A stretch of DNA of 64,000 nucleotides from Mesotoga prima MesG1.Ag.4.2 (GCF_000147715.2 NC_017934.1:1-64000); one strand, 5' to 3'. Counted from the stretch's first letter, positions 38,532 through 47,791 are shown. Notes: generated by a model not told the origin, from the letters alone. Made by a program: numbers and translations.

Positions 38532-39125
38532 GTGATCTGCATTCTGCAAAACGACAGTGATTTTTACAAAGAAATCTCCCCTGTTGAAAAGGCCCTGGAT
38601 AACACGGGGTATGAGTATTCGACATGGAGAACCTTTCTTGACGGGTTTCCTGAGGACGAGTTGAGCTGTGACGGATTGATAATAACTGGTGGTTTCTCAA
38701 TGAGCAACTACTTCGAAGGAAGAGCACTATCTTCTGGAGGAAACTTCGTTCGTAGTTTTAGGGGGCCAATTCTGGGTATTTGCCTGGGAATGCAGATTCT
38801 GGCCAGGATCGGTGGTGAGTCACTGGTCGTATCTAAAGAGCTGGGAGTTACAAAGATAAGACTGGACGCTTTACATGAACTTTTTTCGGGAATTGAAAGT
38901 GAAGTTAGCGCCTATCAGAGACACAATTATGGTCTGCCTTACGTACCTTATGGCTACAGGCAGATTGCATGGGGGGATGAAACTTTCATTCAGGGAATAT
39001 CTTCTACAGATGGGTTGAGATTCGGTATACAGTTTCATCCAGAGGAAATTGAGCTTGGTTCTGACGAGCAGCTGCAAAGAATCTTTGCCAATTTTTGCCG
39101 GATCGTCAGCTTTCACAAGCGATGA
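38532..39125 (+). CDS. Class I glutamine amidotransferase
   Basis: A 197-residue stand-alone glutaminase of the class I (GATase) type, which passes ammonia from glutamine to a partner enzyme. The nucleophile motif GICLGMQ (Cys at about 84) and the HPEE motif (His near 174) are both present. It resembles GuaA and PabA/TrpG amidotransferase domains, but no matching synthase subunit is nearby. GTG 38532 is preceded by CGGAGG. It lies 14 bases before proC; a link to proline synthesis is only positional. Confidence 0.88.
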   Translation: MICILQNDSDFYKEISPVEKALDNTGYEYSTWRTFLDGFPEDELSCDGLIITGGFSMSNYFEGRALSSGGNFVRSFRGPILGICLGMQILARIGGESLVVSKELGVTKIRLDALHELFSGIESEVSAYQRHNYGLPYVPYGYRQIAWGDETFIQGISSTDGLRFGIQFHPEEIELGSDEQLQRIFANFCRIVSFHKR

Positions 39126-39139
39126 CTCAGGAGGGGAAT

Positions 39140-39970
39140 ATGAGAGTAGGGATTATCGGTGTAGGAAACATAGGTGGAATCTTTGCCGACAGGCTTCTCG
39201 GAGAGCTTGAGGGTCTCGAGAAGCTGTACTTGCTGGACAGAAATCAGGAAAGGCTTTCAAATTATTCTGGCGAAACTGAGAGAGTGGTTATCGCGAAGAC
39301 TCCCGGTGAAGTCCTGGAGAATTGCACCCACGTAATAATTTCGGTGAAACCTCAGGACTGTATGGAGTTATTTGCGGAAGTCATAAACGGTAAGAACTCC
39401 TCTCCAATCATTATCAGCACAATAACTGGAATTGAGATAGCTTTGATTTCAAGGAAGACGGGCTTGGAAAAGATTGCCCGAATTATGCCAAACGTTCCAA
39501 GCGCAATAGGACGGGGCGTCACGGGATTCGTTTGCTCGAGTTCACTTACAGGAAGGGAGAAAAAAGAGGTCGAGAGAATCCTTCGCACAATGGGTGAGAT
39601 TGTGGAAGTCAGGGAGAAAGACCTCTCCGCTGTTACCGCTCTAAGCGGTAGTGGCCCGGCATTCGTGTTTGTGATTGTTGAGTCATTGATTGATGTGGGC
39701 CTAAAAATGGGTCTCTCTTATGACGTTGCCAGAGAGCTTATTCTCGGCACTCTTGGGGGTTCGGTCGAGTTGCTTAAGGTGAAGGGAAATCACCCTGGCG
39801 AGTTCCGTCATCTCGTAACCTCACCCGGAGGCACGACGATCGAAGGAATCTATTCTTTGGAGAGAGAAGGATTGAGAGGCACGATAATGAAGGCTCTCTT
39901 TGACACCTATTTGAGAGCTGAAGAGATCAACTCCGAGCTGGAGGTGACACATAATGGATCTTCTGAATAA
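39140..39970 (+). CDS. proC: Pyrroline-5-carboxylate reductase
   Basis: Last step of proline synthesis, reducing pyrroline-5-carboxylate with NAD(P)H. The 276-residue protein has the Rossmann start VGIIGVGNIGG, the IMPNVPSAIGRGVTGF segment, the GSGPAFVFV motif and the C-terminal VTSPGGTTIEGI. ATG 39140 follows AGGAGGGG; the upstream reading into the amidotransferase gene is not used. It overlaps proA by 17 bases. Confidence 0.96.
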   Translation: MRVGIIGVGNIGGIFADRLLGELEGLEKLYLLDRNQERLSNYSGETERVVIAKTPGEVLENCTHVIISVKPQDCMELFAEVINGKNSSPIIISTITGIEIALISRKTGLEKIARIMPNVPSAIGRGVTGFVCSSSLTGREKKEVERILRTMGEIVEVREKDLSAVTALSGSGPAFVFVIVESLIDVGLKMGLSYDVARELILGTLGGSVELLKVKGNHPGEFRHLVTSPGGTTIEGIYSLEREGLRGTIMKALFDTYLRAEEINSELEVTHNGSSE

Positions 39971-41195
39971 GGGAGAGAGAGTTAAGACCGCTTCGAGAAA
40001 GCTCAGGTTGCTGAGCACCAATGAGAAGAACGAAGCGATCATGTTGATCTCCCGAGAACTCGAAGCTCAGAAAGGAGAGATCCTCCGGGCCAATTCCATT
40101 GACGTTGAAAACTCGAGAAAGAAGGGAATGAAAGAGTCTCTAATTGACAGACTAGCTCTTTCCGAAGAACGCATCGCTATGATGGTTAAATCATGCGAGA
40201 ATGTTGCCTCTCTGCCTGATCCGGTTGGCGAAATAGAAAGCGCTTGGGTTCAGAAAGATGGGCTGCTTATTTCCAAAGAGAGAGTTCCGATTGGGGCAAT
40301 CGGTATGATATATGAGTCGAGGCCGAATGTCACCGTCGACGCTTCCATACTCGCCATAAAATCCGGCAATTCGGTCCTTCTAAAAGGAGGGAGCGATGCT
40401 ATTAACTCCAACAAGGCAATAGTTTCCGCAATTAAGACTGCCCTAGCTTTGGCCGGTCTTCCCGATAGTTCGGTGGAACTCGTTGAAGATACTTCTCATG
40501 AAGCTGTGCAAGAGATGCTGAAAATGAATCAATATCTATCTTTGATAATACCCAGGGGCGGCGCGGGACTGATAAAGTTCGTGGTCAACAATTCAAGAAT
40601 ACCCGTAATAGAGACTGGAACTGGTAACTGCCACATCTTCGTGGACTACAATGCAGATCTGAATAAAGCGGTGGAAATAGTTGACAATGCGAAGACACAG
40701 AGACCAGGAACGTGCAACGCCGTTGAAACGTTGCTTGTTCACAGGGACATAGCTGCAGAGTTCATTCCAAGAGTCTCCGAAGTTCTCTCAAAAAAAGGAG
40801 TGGAGCTGAGGGGCTGTGATGAATCAACCAAATACTGGAAGATGATTTCCGCCACCGATGAGGATTTCGCCACTGAGTTTCTTGATCTGGTGCTTGCCAT
40901 AAAGGTAGTTAAAGACGTGGATGAAGCGATTATGCATATTGAGAAATACTCGTCGGGGCACTCCGAAGCAATCTTGACCAACGACTACGCTAATTCCAGA
41001 AAATTCTTGAAAGACGTGGATTCCGCAGCCGTTTACGTTAACGCTTCAACAAGGTTTACCGATGGCGGAGAATTCGGTTTTGGCAGTGAAATAGGCATAA
41101 GCACACAGAAGCTGCACGCAAGAGGACCTTTTGGTCTTAAGGAGCTAACAAGCTACAAGTATACGATACTTGGGAATAATCAGGTGAGAAAGTGA
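39954..41195 (+). CDS. proA: Gamma-glutamyl phosphate reductase
   Basis: Second step of proline synthesis, making glutamate semialdehyde. The 413-residue protein belongs to the aldehyde dehydrogenase superfamily, with ESRPNVTVDASILAIKSGN, the catalytic Cys in QRPGTCNAVET and the C-terminal GFGSEIGISTQKLHARGPFG. ATG 39954 follows GGAGGTGAC inside the end of proC. Its stop overlaps the proB start by one base. Confidence 0.97.
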   Translation: MDLLNKGERVKTASRKLRLLSTNEKNEAIMLISRELEAQKGEILRANSIDVENSRKKGMKESLIDRLALSEERIAMMVKSCENVASLPDPVGEIESAWVQKDGLLISKERVPIGAIGMIYESRPNVTVDASILAIKSGNSVLLKGGSDAINSNKAIVSAIKTALALAGLPDSSVELVEDTSHEAVQEMLKMNQYLSLIIPRGGAGLIKFVVNNSRIPVIETGTGNCHIFVDYNADLNKAVEIVDNAKTQRPGTCNAVETLLVHRDIAAEFIPRVSEVLSKKGVELRGCDESTKYWKMISATDEDFATEFLDLVLAIKVVKDVDEAIMHIEKYSSGHSEAILTNDYANSRKFLKDVDSAAVYVNASTRFTDGGEFGFGSEIGISTQKLHARGPFGLKELTSYKYTILGNNQVRK

Positions 41196-42256
41196 TGTCT
41201 AGAGTGGTCCTGAAAGCTGGTTCCAACCTGCTTGTAAAGAGTAACGGAGAAATCGATAAGAAATATGTGACTGAGCTTGCGAGAGAGATCTCTTTGCTGA
41301 AATCGTCAGGCAGCCAGGTTGTCTTAGTGTCTTCAGGAGCCAGAGCGGCTGGCTTTGGTTATCTGGAGGGAAAAAAGTCGAATGGCGATCTTTACATGAA
41401 GCAAGCCCTTTGCGCCGCAGGGCAGGTCCAGCTGATGAAGCTGTATGAGACGGTTTTCGATCTCTTTGGAGAGAGAATCGCACAGATTCTAGTTAACAGA
41501 GACGATTTTGGAGACAGAAAGAGATTTCTCAATCTCAGAAATACTCTTATAGGGCTTCTTGAACTCGGTCTTGTTCCTATAGTGAACGAAAACGACACAA
41601 CCTCCACCGAAGAGATCATGTTCGGGGACAACGACATTCTCGCTTCAATGTTTGCTATCGGATGGCAGGCTAACCTGTTGATACTCATGTCAACTATAGA
41701 TGGAATCGTCGATGAGGAAGGAAAAGTGATTCGGGAATTTGACCCATCGAAGAGACTCAAGAACATAGAGAATAATTCCTGGGGTACAGGCGGAATAGAT
41801 ACAAAGATAAGGGCTGCACGCGCCGCGTCTGCAAGTGGCATTAGAAGTTGTATTTGTAATGGAAGGGATTTCCGAAAGATAGAGGAATTTGTTCAGGGAA
41901 AGGATGTCGGAACAATCTTCTCCCCAATAGAATCTCCCGGCGCCCGCAAGACGTGGATTGGCTTTCTTTCAACTCCGAGAGGAAAGATCACAGTAAATCG
42001 AGGAGCCGAAGGGGCTATTGCTCGAGGGAAAAGTCTTTTGGCGGTAGGCGTAGAAGATGTTTCTGGAGAGTTCTCTGAAGGTGATGTAGTAAGTATTTGC
42101 TCAGTCAAGGGAAAGGAAGTTGCGAGGGGAATCTCTAATTTCAGTGCTTCAGAAGTCCAGAAAATCAAGGGAGTGAGGAGCGATAGGATTTCCTCTGTCC
42201 TGGGCCATGATTGTGCAAAGGTAGTGGTTCACATCGATAATTCCTATCGTATTTAA
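41195..42256 (+). CDS. proB: Glutamate 5-kinase
   Basis: First and usually feedback-controlled step of proline synthesis. The 353-residue protein has an amino-acid-kinase domain (VVLKAGSNLLV, then VSSGARAAGFG and FGDNDILASM) and a C-terminal PUA domain from about 265 (RGKITVNRGAEGAIARGKSL). ATG 41195 is used with AGGTGAG upstream; a GTG 3 bases earlier is possible. With proC and proA it completes the glutamate-to-proline route. Confidence 0.96.
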   Translation: MSRVVLKAGSNLLVKSNGEIDKKYVTELAREISLLKSSGSQVVLVSSGARAAGFGYLEGKKSNGDLYMKQALCAAGQVQLMKLYETVFDLFGERIAQILVNRDDFGDRKRFLNLRNTLIGLLELGLVPIVNENDTTSTEEIMFGDNDILASMFAIGWQANLLILMSTIDGIVDEEGKVIREFDPSKRLKNIENNSWGTGGIDTKIRAARAASASGIRSCICNGRDFRKIEEFVQGKDVGTIFSPIESPGARKTWIGFLSTPRGKITVNRGAEGAIARGKSLLAVGVEDVSGEFSEGDVVSICSVKGKEVARGISNFSASEVQKIKGVRSDRISSVLGHDCAKVVVHIDNSYRI

Positions 42257-42352
42257 CACGTTAATAAAAGACCTCGCTTCGTAAGATGTCGAATCGTCAA
42301 ATACTACATGAAATTTGTGGAATTGCGAACGCAGCCACAATTTAGCAGAGAC

Positions 42353-42415
42353 TGTGGATAAGAACCAGGTCAAACGAGATCTGAAATATGTCTTCCTTAG
42401 TTAAAGCCTACCACG
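42353..42415. promoter_or_regulatory. DnaA-box-like sites in the proB-tldD spacer
   Basis: TGTGGATAA at 42353-42361 is the exact reverse complement of the consensus DnaA box TTATCCACA. AAGCCTACCACG at 42404-42415 matches 10 of 12 bases of the T. maritima DnaA box AAACCTACCACC as I remember it. Two sites are too few to call an origin. Confidence 0.3.
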
Positions 42416-42485
42416 GTAATCTCCGCCCTGATGTCTAAAGATCTCGTAGTATACTTTTCGAAGGAGGACACGTTGGAGGTGAAAT

Positions 42486-43826
42486 ATGTATAGTTTCCCG
42501 GACCTTTTGTACTCGGATGTCAGAATCGAGGATGTTTCGAAAAGCGATATTGTGGTGACACTTGGAAGAACAGACAATATGAAAGAGCAGAGGTACTCGG
42601 CGGCTTTCATCAGGGTGTTTGATGGAGAGAGATGGTACTTCAGCGCGACGACAGATCTTGATTCAGTTCAGGACGAACTTGACAGGCTGGCTTCTCTTGC
42701 AAAGAAGAATCGCTCCATTGAAGAGCATGGAGTGGTACGGAAACTCCAGGCAAACAAAGGGTCGTACTTGAGATTCGATGGAGACTTAAACGTTTTTAAA
42801 GCCTCTCTCAATGAGAAATACGATATTCTTTCAAGTTACTTTCCCCATGTCGAAAAGAGCGAGCTCGTGAAGTTCTGGAGAGGTCAGTATATAGATCAGA
42901 GAGTTGGCAAGAGGTTCTTTTCGAGCAAGGGGGCGAATCTGGAATTCGATTACCAACGAGTAGGTTTCAGACTGCTCTTCCAGATGGCCAAAGATGAAGA
43001 GCAGTTCATGGAAAGATATGATCTTGCCGGTAACGAGCTTGATTCTATAAAGGGACTTCATGAAGAAGTGAGAAAGACTGTTGAGACCTCTGAAGATTTC
43101 ATAAGAAATGCAAGACCGGTTGTTTCGGGCAGTTATCCGGTTATTCTCTCTCCGGAAGCTGCCGGCGTCTTTGCGCATGAGAGTTTTGGACACAAGAGCG
43201 AGGCGGATTTCATGATCGGAGACAGGACAATGATGGAAGAATGGAAAATGGGCAGAAGAGTGGGAAGCGAAATTCTGTCTATTGTCGACGATGGGAATAA
43301 GCCAGGTGTCGGGAATGTCATTTTTGATGACGAGGGAACAAAGGCAGAAGAAACCTATTTGGTGAGAGAGGGCCTTCTATCTGGACGGTTGCACAGTGCA
43401 GAAACTGCGGCAGCTTTAGGCGAAGAACTGACGGGAAATGCCAGGGCTGTGAATTTCGAGTATGAACCGATTGTGAGAATGACCACCACTTTTATTTCAC
43501 CTGGTGAATTATCCTTTGATGAGCTTCTTTCCGGTATAAAAGAAGGCGTCTACGTTGATTCTCTAAACCACGGCTCCGGCATGTCGACCTTCACGCTCGC
43601 TCCATGTAGAGCATACATGGTCAGAAACGGAAAGATTGCAGAACCGGTAAAGATCTCTGTGGTGACGGGAAGTGTTTTCCAAACCCTTAACGAGATCGAG
43701 GGACTGACCGAGGAGTTCAAGCTTCTATCGTTTGCGCTTGGAGGGTGTGGGAAAATGGAGCAATATCCCCTTCCCGTTGGATTCGGGGGACCATATGTCC
43801 GAGTCCGCTCGCTGAGTGTTCACTAG
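42486..43826 (+). CDS. tldD: TldD-family metallopeptidase subunit (pair 1)
   Basis: A 446-residue TldD-type zinc peptidase subunit. The active-site HExxxH appears as HESFGH (in AAGVFAHESFGH), followed by the family features SIVDDG, DDEGTKAEETYLVREGLLSGRLHS and the C-terminal ALGGCGKMEQ. TldD with TldE degrades unfolded peptides and, in E. coli, matures microcin B17. ATG 42486 follows GGAGGTGAA. The TldE partner starts 12 bases after the stop. A second, quite different TldD/TldE pair lies 5 kb downstream. Confidence 0.93.
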   Translation: MYSFPDLLYSDVRIEDVSKSDIVVTLGRTDNMKEQRYSAAFIRVFDGERWYFSATTDLDSVQDELDRLASLAKKNRSIEEHGVVRKLQANKGSYLRFDGDLNVFKASLNEKYDILSSYFPHVEKSELVKFWRGQYIDQRVGKRFFSSKGANLEFDYQRVGFRLLFQMAKDEEQFMERYDLAGNELDSIKGLHEEVRKTVETSEDFIRNARPVVSGSYPVILSPEAAGVFAHESFGHKSEADFMIGDRTMMEEWKMGRRVGSEILSIVDDGNKPGVGNVIFDDEGTKAEETYLVREGLLSGRLHSAETAAALGEELTGNARAVNFEYEPIVRMTTTFISPGELSFDELLSGIKEGVYVDSLNHGSGMSTFTLAPCRAYMVRNGKIAEPVKISVVTGSVFQTLNEIEGLTEEFKLLSFALGGCGKMEQYPLPVGFGGPYVRVRSLSVH

Positions 43827-43838
43827 GAGGTGCTGGAT

Positions 43839-45074
43839 ATGACGAAGGAAAGATATGTTGTTCATTATACAGAAAATGCAGTAAAGATAGTTCAAACACA
43901 GGTCAGTTCTGTAAGGAAGAAAGACATTCTTCGCACGTCGATTCGACTATACGATGGCAAGTCAATGGGGGTTGCCGGTGCGCTTGGAGAGTGTAATGAA
44001 GAAGAACTCGTGGCAAAGGCAAAAGAATCGTTGAAGCTTGCGATTCCTTATCCCTACGAGGCTTCAAGAGAGCTCGTGAGAGAAGAACGCCACCGGTCAG
44101 ATCTCCAGGGCGAAGAAGAATTGCTTGAAGCTACAGAAGAAATTCTCCAGAAACTGAGAAGAGACCAACCTCATTTTAGTTTTAGCCACTTGTTCAAATC
44201 TGCGAGAGTCGAGTCTTCCATGCAGAACGATCTCGGTCTTGACTTGAAATCATCTCGCGAATTCATAAGTCTCGAACTAGTAATAAAGGACAAGAAATCA
44301 TCGAACATCATCGATGCGATGACGGGATACGAAGGAAGGAAGTTCCATAAAGACTCCTTTATCGGGCTGACTAATATGATTTGTGATGCATACATGAACC
44401 AATTGCCTGACATAGAAGAAGGAGTTTATCCGGTAGTCTTCAGGTCAGATGATATGACGTACTACAAGAAACTCTACGAGTCTCTAAACGGTATGCTTTT
44501 CGGCTCGGGCGGATCACTTCTTTCGGGGAAGATCGGCAAAAAAGTCTTCTCCGACAAAGTCACTCTTTTCCAGACGCGCAATGTGGAAGATGGTTTCTTT
44601 GAACCCTTTTTTGACAAGGAAGGAACCGTAAACGACTCCGATAGATTTGCGTTGATAGAGGACGGAGTAGTAATCTCTCCATATACGGACAAAAAGACTG
44701 CTGCCACCTTCAATCTTACCCATACCGGTTCTGCAGGAGGGGAGTACGATGGTCTGCCTGAGTTAGGGATGCCGATGCTCAAATTCGCAGAATCACACAA
44801 AACCGCAAAGCAACTTCTTGACGGTCAGAAGGCCATATTCATTTTAATCGCGAGCGGAGGTGACTTCACTCAGGACGGTCGATTCGCGACCCCAGCACAA
44901 TTGGCCTTTCTCTTTGATGGAGACAGATTCATTGGAAGGCTTCCGGAACTGAGCTTAAGTTCACACATCTTCGACATGCTGGGCAAGGACTTCCGTGGCG
45001 TTTCAAGTGAAGACTTTCTTGGAATTGAGAACGCGAAGCTTACGATCATGGACATGAATGTGAAGAAGCTCTAG
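43839..45074 (+). CDS. TldE/PmbA-family subunit (pair 1)
   Basis: A 411-residue partner of TldD, of the PmbA/TldE type. It lacks HExxxH, as expected, and shows the family pattern in SFIGLTNMICDAYMN and the C-terminal SGGDFTQDGRFATPAQLAFLFD. In known complexes TldE supports TldD without its own zinc site. ATG 43839 is chosen because GGAGG lies 8 bases before it; GTG 43830 overlaps that site. Sequence and length differ clearly from the second TldE in the window. Confidence 0.88.
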   Translation: MTKERYVVHYTENAVKIVQTQVSSVRKKDILRTSIRLYDGKSMGVAGALGECNEEELVAKAKESLKLAIPYPYEASRELVREERHRSDLQGEEELLEATEEILQKLRRDQPHFSFSHLFKSARVESSMQNDLGLDLKSSREFISLELVIKDKKSSNIIDAMTGYEGRKFHKDSFIGLTNMICDAYMNQLPDIEEGVYPVVFRSDDMTYYKKLYESLNGMLFGSGGSLLSGKIGKKVFSDKVTLFQTRNVEDGFFEPFFDKEGTVNDSDRFALIEDGVVISPYTDKKTAATFNLTHTGSAGGEYDGLPELGMPMLKFAESHKTAKQLLDGQKAIFILIASGGDFTQDGRFATPAQLAFLFDGDRFIGRLPELSLSSHIFDMLGKDFRGVSSEDFLGIENAKLTIMDMNVKKL

Positions 45075-45164
45075 ATTTCCGTTCCACGAATACCATGAAG
45101 CCTGTATTCTTCAAACAACTGGCTTGACATAACGGAAAATCCCGGTAGATACGGTTTGCACTCT

Positions 45165-45716
45165 ATAGCGATACTTGGATCGGGGATGATGGGAAAGTCC
45201 ATGCGGGGGCCCACTGGGCCATCGATAAAAGAAATCCCCCCTGGATAGTCGATCAATCGAAAGCAGGGCGAAGACGATCTCCGAAAAATACGGAGCAACC
45301 GTCGCCAGCTTTGAGGAGATTCTGGAAAACAGCAGTGTAGACATTGTAGATATCTGCACGCCGACATTCACGCACAGGGAACTTGACGTCAGGGCGCTCA
45401 GGGCCGGCAAGCACGTCTTCTGCGAAAAGCCCATGGCGCTAACTCTTGAAGACGCAAGGGCAATAGACAGGGCGGCAGAAAATTCATGGTGGGCCACGTC
45501 GTACGCTTCTTTCCGCAGTATATAAGAGTGAAGGAACTAGCTGCCGCCGGAGACGTGGGTGAAATTGTAATGGCAAGGCTTTACAGGGGAGGTTCCTTTC
45601 CCTCTCACGGTATAGACAACTGGTTCGCCGATATTGCAAAGAGCGGAGGCGTCTTCGTAGATCTCTCCATACACGATTTCGACTTTCTCAGAAAACGCCC
45701 GTCCGTGATGTAATGG
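45165..45716 (+). pseudogene. Broken Gfo/Idh/MocA-family dehydrogenase
   Basis: A decayed sugar or inositol-type NAD(P) dehydrogenase. Fragments in successive frames give the nucleotide-binding start IAILGSGMMGK (45165 on), AHWAIDKRNP, then a long piece ISEKYGATVASFEEIL...DICTPTFTH...GKHVFCEKPMAL with the family EKP motif, and after another break VGHVVRFFPQYIRVKELAAA (to 45713). At least three frame breaks and a missing C-terminal half show it is not functional. The IS110 element lies about 160 bases downstream. Confidence 0.88.
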
Positions 45717-45885
45717 AATATACCGCAGAAGACGAGACCGTAGAATTTGTACCAGAGAGGCAACCCCAGTTGCATTGAAACCCTGAATTGATTGCCGGTT
45801 TTCTTCACGAGACCCCATACCCTGTAATCGATACCTGCCCTTCGCGTCATGCTCGTGTATTGTCAAAAGAGAGAGAGTATAGAAT

Positions 45886-46021
45886 GAGGGTAGAGGGAGT
45901 AGCCAGTCGTCATGCGTAGGCTTAGAGCCTGTAGTTCAGATTGGGCATCCTTCTTAACACGATTGAGAGTAATGGTCGAAAAGACCGCACCTTGTACGAG
46001 GTTGTGAAAGGAGGAACCCTC
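45886..46021 (+). ncRNA. Candidate IS110 bridge RNA leader
   Basis: The 136 bases between the left repeat and the transposase ATG have no gene of their own and hold stem-loops AGGCT-TAG-AGCCT (45918-45930) and GGTC-GAAAA-GACC (45974-45986). IS110 elements express a bridge RNA from the non-coding end, whose loops pair with target and donor DNA. Position and size fit; I could not identify the binding loops. Confidence 0.5.
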
Positions 46022-47182
46022 ATGTTGTATGTAGGAGTGGACATATCCAGTGAAAGTTTTGACGCTTGTTTCTATTTACCAGAGAAGAAGAAAATGAAAA
46101 GCATGAAGTACAAACAAGACAAGGAAGGTTTTAGGGAATTTCTAAAGAAGCTAAATACTTACAAGGACGAGAAACAAGTCGGAATGGAAGCGACGGGTTC
46201 GTATCACAGCAACTTGTACGGATTTCTTAGGAGCAAAGGGATAGACGTACAGCTTCTCGATCCGTATACCCTTAGCAAATTCATGAAGGCTATGAGCAGG
46301 TCAAAGACAGACAAGAAAGATGCAAAAAGCATAGCGGTTGCAATGTACAGGATATTCGATCTGCTGAGCGTTTCTCAAGTACCAGAGGAAGAGATGTCAG
46401 CATTCAGGGACTTGGTTAGGGTGAGAAGCACTGTAGTAGCAAACTGTTCTGATCTTCAAAGGAAACTGAAGAGCAAATTGAAGATTCATATGCCTGAGCT
46501 TCTTAAGACCTTCAGATCCGTTAGTTCACCTGTGCTGTTGCATCTGTTGAGTGTATATCCATCCAGAGAAGAGATACTTGACAACGAGGAAGATGCAGTC
46601 AAATTGCTCAGCTCTCACAGAAACTGGAGTGAAAAGAAAGCGAGAGAGGTTATCGATTCACTCAAAGACTCAATAGGCAAGCCAGATACCTTTGGAACCT
46701 ACTCAACGATTACCAGCACATTCATAGCTGAAATTAAGCTTCTCAAAGACCACGTGGAAGCCCTGAATGAGGAAATAAAGAAGTTTCTTGAGAAGTTCCC
46801 TGACAATCCCCTAAGAACCATACCAGGTATTGCTGAAGTCACGGAAGCCGAAATCGTATCTGAAGTAGGCGACATAGACAGATTCTCTTCTGGGAAAGCC
46901 TTTGTATCGTACATAGGCCTTGATCCTGTTATTAAGCAGAGTGGTAACATGACTCGCGGCCTCTCAATTTCTAAGAAGGGTAACAAACATCTACGAAGAA
47001 CCTTCTACCAGTTAGCTAAAAGCTTGATCAAAAACACTGAAAAGTACAGGAACAAATACGAGAAGATGAAAAAGAGGGGGGTGAAAAATAAGGTGGCCCT
47101 AATAGCAACTGCAAGAGCTGCAGCTGAAATGGTCTACCAACTTTTGAAAAATAACGTTCCATTTGACCTTTCACTCTCATAA
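46022..47182 (+). CDS. IS110-family transposase
   Basis: A 386-residue DEDD recombinase. The N-terminal RuvC-like domain carries GVDISSESFDA (Asp), GMEATGSYH (Glu) and KTDKKDAKSIA (two Asp), matching the DEDD set. The C-terminal Transposase_20 domain has RTIPGIAEVTEAEIVSEVG and the SKKGNKHLRR stretch with the likely nucleophile Ser just before KKG. The reading frame is intact, so the element may be active. ATG 46022 is chosen because AAAGGAGG lies upstream; the frame continues to 45941 into the leader. Confidence 0.93.
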   Translation: MLYVGVDISSESFDACFYLPEKKKMKSMKYKQDKEGFREFLKKLNTYKDEKQVGMEATGSYHSNLYGFLRSKGIDVQLLDPYTLSKFMKAMSRSKTDKKDAKSIAVAMYRIFDLLSVSQVPEEEMSAFRDLVRVRSTVVANCSDLQRKLKSKLKIHMPELLKTFRSVSSPVLLHLLSVYPSREEILDNEEDAVKLLSSHRNWSEKKAREVIDSLKDSIGKPDTFGTYSTITSTFIAEIKLLKDHVEALNEEIKKFLEKFPDNPLRTIPGIAEVTEAEIVSEVGDIDRFSSGKAFVSYIGLDPVIKQSGNMTRGLSISKKGNKHLRRTFYQLAKSLIKNTEKYRNKYEKMKKRGVKNKVALIATARAAAEMVYQLLKNNVPFDLSLS

Positions 47183-47441
47183 TTTTCCTAATTCTATACT
47201 TGACAACTTAGAGTATCTGAACTTGATTCAGAATCTCGATGCTCTCTTGTTGAATGTCAGTAACGAGCTTACTTAATAGCCCTTAAGAAAAAGGTTTTCT
47301 TTCTTCTTCTCACAACTTGCATCTAGGAACTTGCAACCGTTCTTTTCTGAGAACGGAGAACCGCTCAACGGTCAACCGTTTCTCTTGCTCTTCCAACCCC
47401 CAACCCGCCACCCCAAGCCACGTCTTCTTCAGAAGTGCAGA

Positions 47442-47460
47442 TCCCGGATCAAGTCCGGGA
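47442..47460. repeat. Palindromic repeat TCCCGGA...TCCGGGA
   Basis: TCCCGGA-TCAAG-TCCGGGA, a short interspersed palindrome of a type seen in many bacterial genomes. It sits in the 680-base non-coding block downstream of the IS element and may be a REP-like unit. Confidence 0.6.
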
Positions 47461-47537
47461 TGACAACGTGAGAGACACGCGAGAAGGCGAGATTGGAATG
47501 ACAGCCTTTGCTGATTCCGAAAGCGAAATAATTCGTC

Positions 47538-47791
47538 TGAACTTGTTTCAGCATCCAGGTCTAGCATTCTGGTTTTGGTTCTTATTCTTGCAACTTGGAA
47601 CTTGCATCTTGCAACTAATTTTCTGCTCTTCCAACCTCTGACGACTAACCTCTAACCTCGTCTTTCTTTGAACTTGTTTCAGCATCTAGGTCTAGCGTTC
47701 AGGTTTTGGTTCTTATTCTTGCAACTTGGAACTTGCATCTTGCAACTAATTTTCTGCTCTTCCAACCTCTGACGACTAACCTCTAACCTCG
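47538..47791. repeat. Direct repeat of about 123 bp in non-coding block
   Basis: Two near-identical copies (47538-47660 and 47669-47791, offset 131) start with TGAACTTGTTTCAGCATC and end in CTCTAACCTCG. Each contains shorter internal echoes such as TTGCAACTTGGAACTTGCAT. The whole stretch 47206-47880 lacks a gene and is rich in pyrimidine-heavy phrases (CCAACCTCT, CTAACCTC), with related words also near 47310-47400. Confidence 0.85.

Larger units (their letters stand above)
45876..47205 (+). mobile_element. IS110-family insertion sequence
   Basis: An element of about 1.3 kb around a DEDD transposase gene. AGTATAGAAT (45876-45885) and ATTCTATACT (47191-47200) are perfect inverted 10-base repeats flanking it, and TTGACA follows at 47200-47205. 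IS110-type elements lack long terminal repeats, so true ends are uncertain; these may be subterminal. A TTGACA at the right end and a TAGAAT at the left end would form a promoter if the ends joined in a circle, as is known for this family. Confidence 0.75.

Noticed and set aside
45537-45866. 109-codon minus-strand frame over the broken dehydrogenase
   Set aside because: It is antisense to the Gfo/Idh/MocA fragments and has no recognisable domain.
47435-47641. 68-codon frame in the repeat block
   Set aside because: It lies wholly in repeated non-coding DNA, has no ribosome binding site and changes with repeat phrases.
47538-47791. Possible CRISPR array
   Set aside because: Only two long copies with no regular short repeats and unique spacers, and no cas genes nearby.
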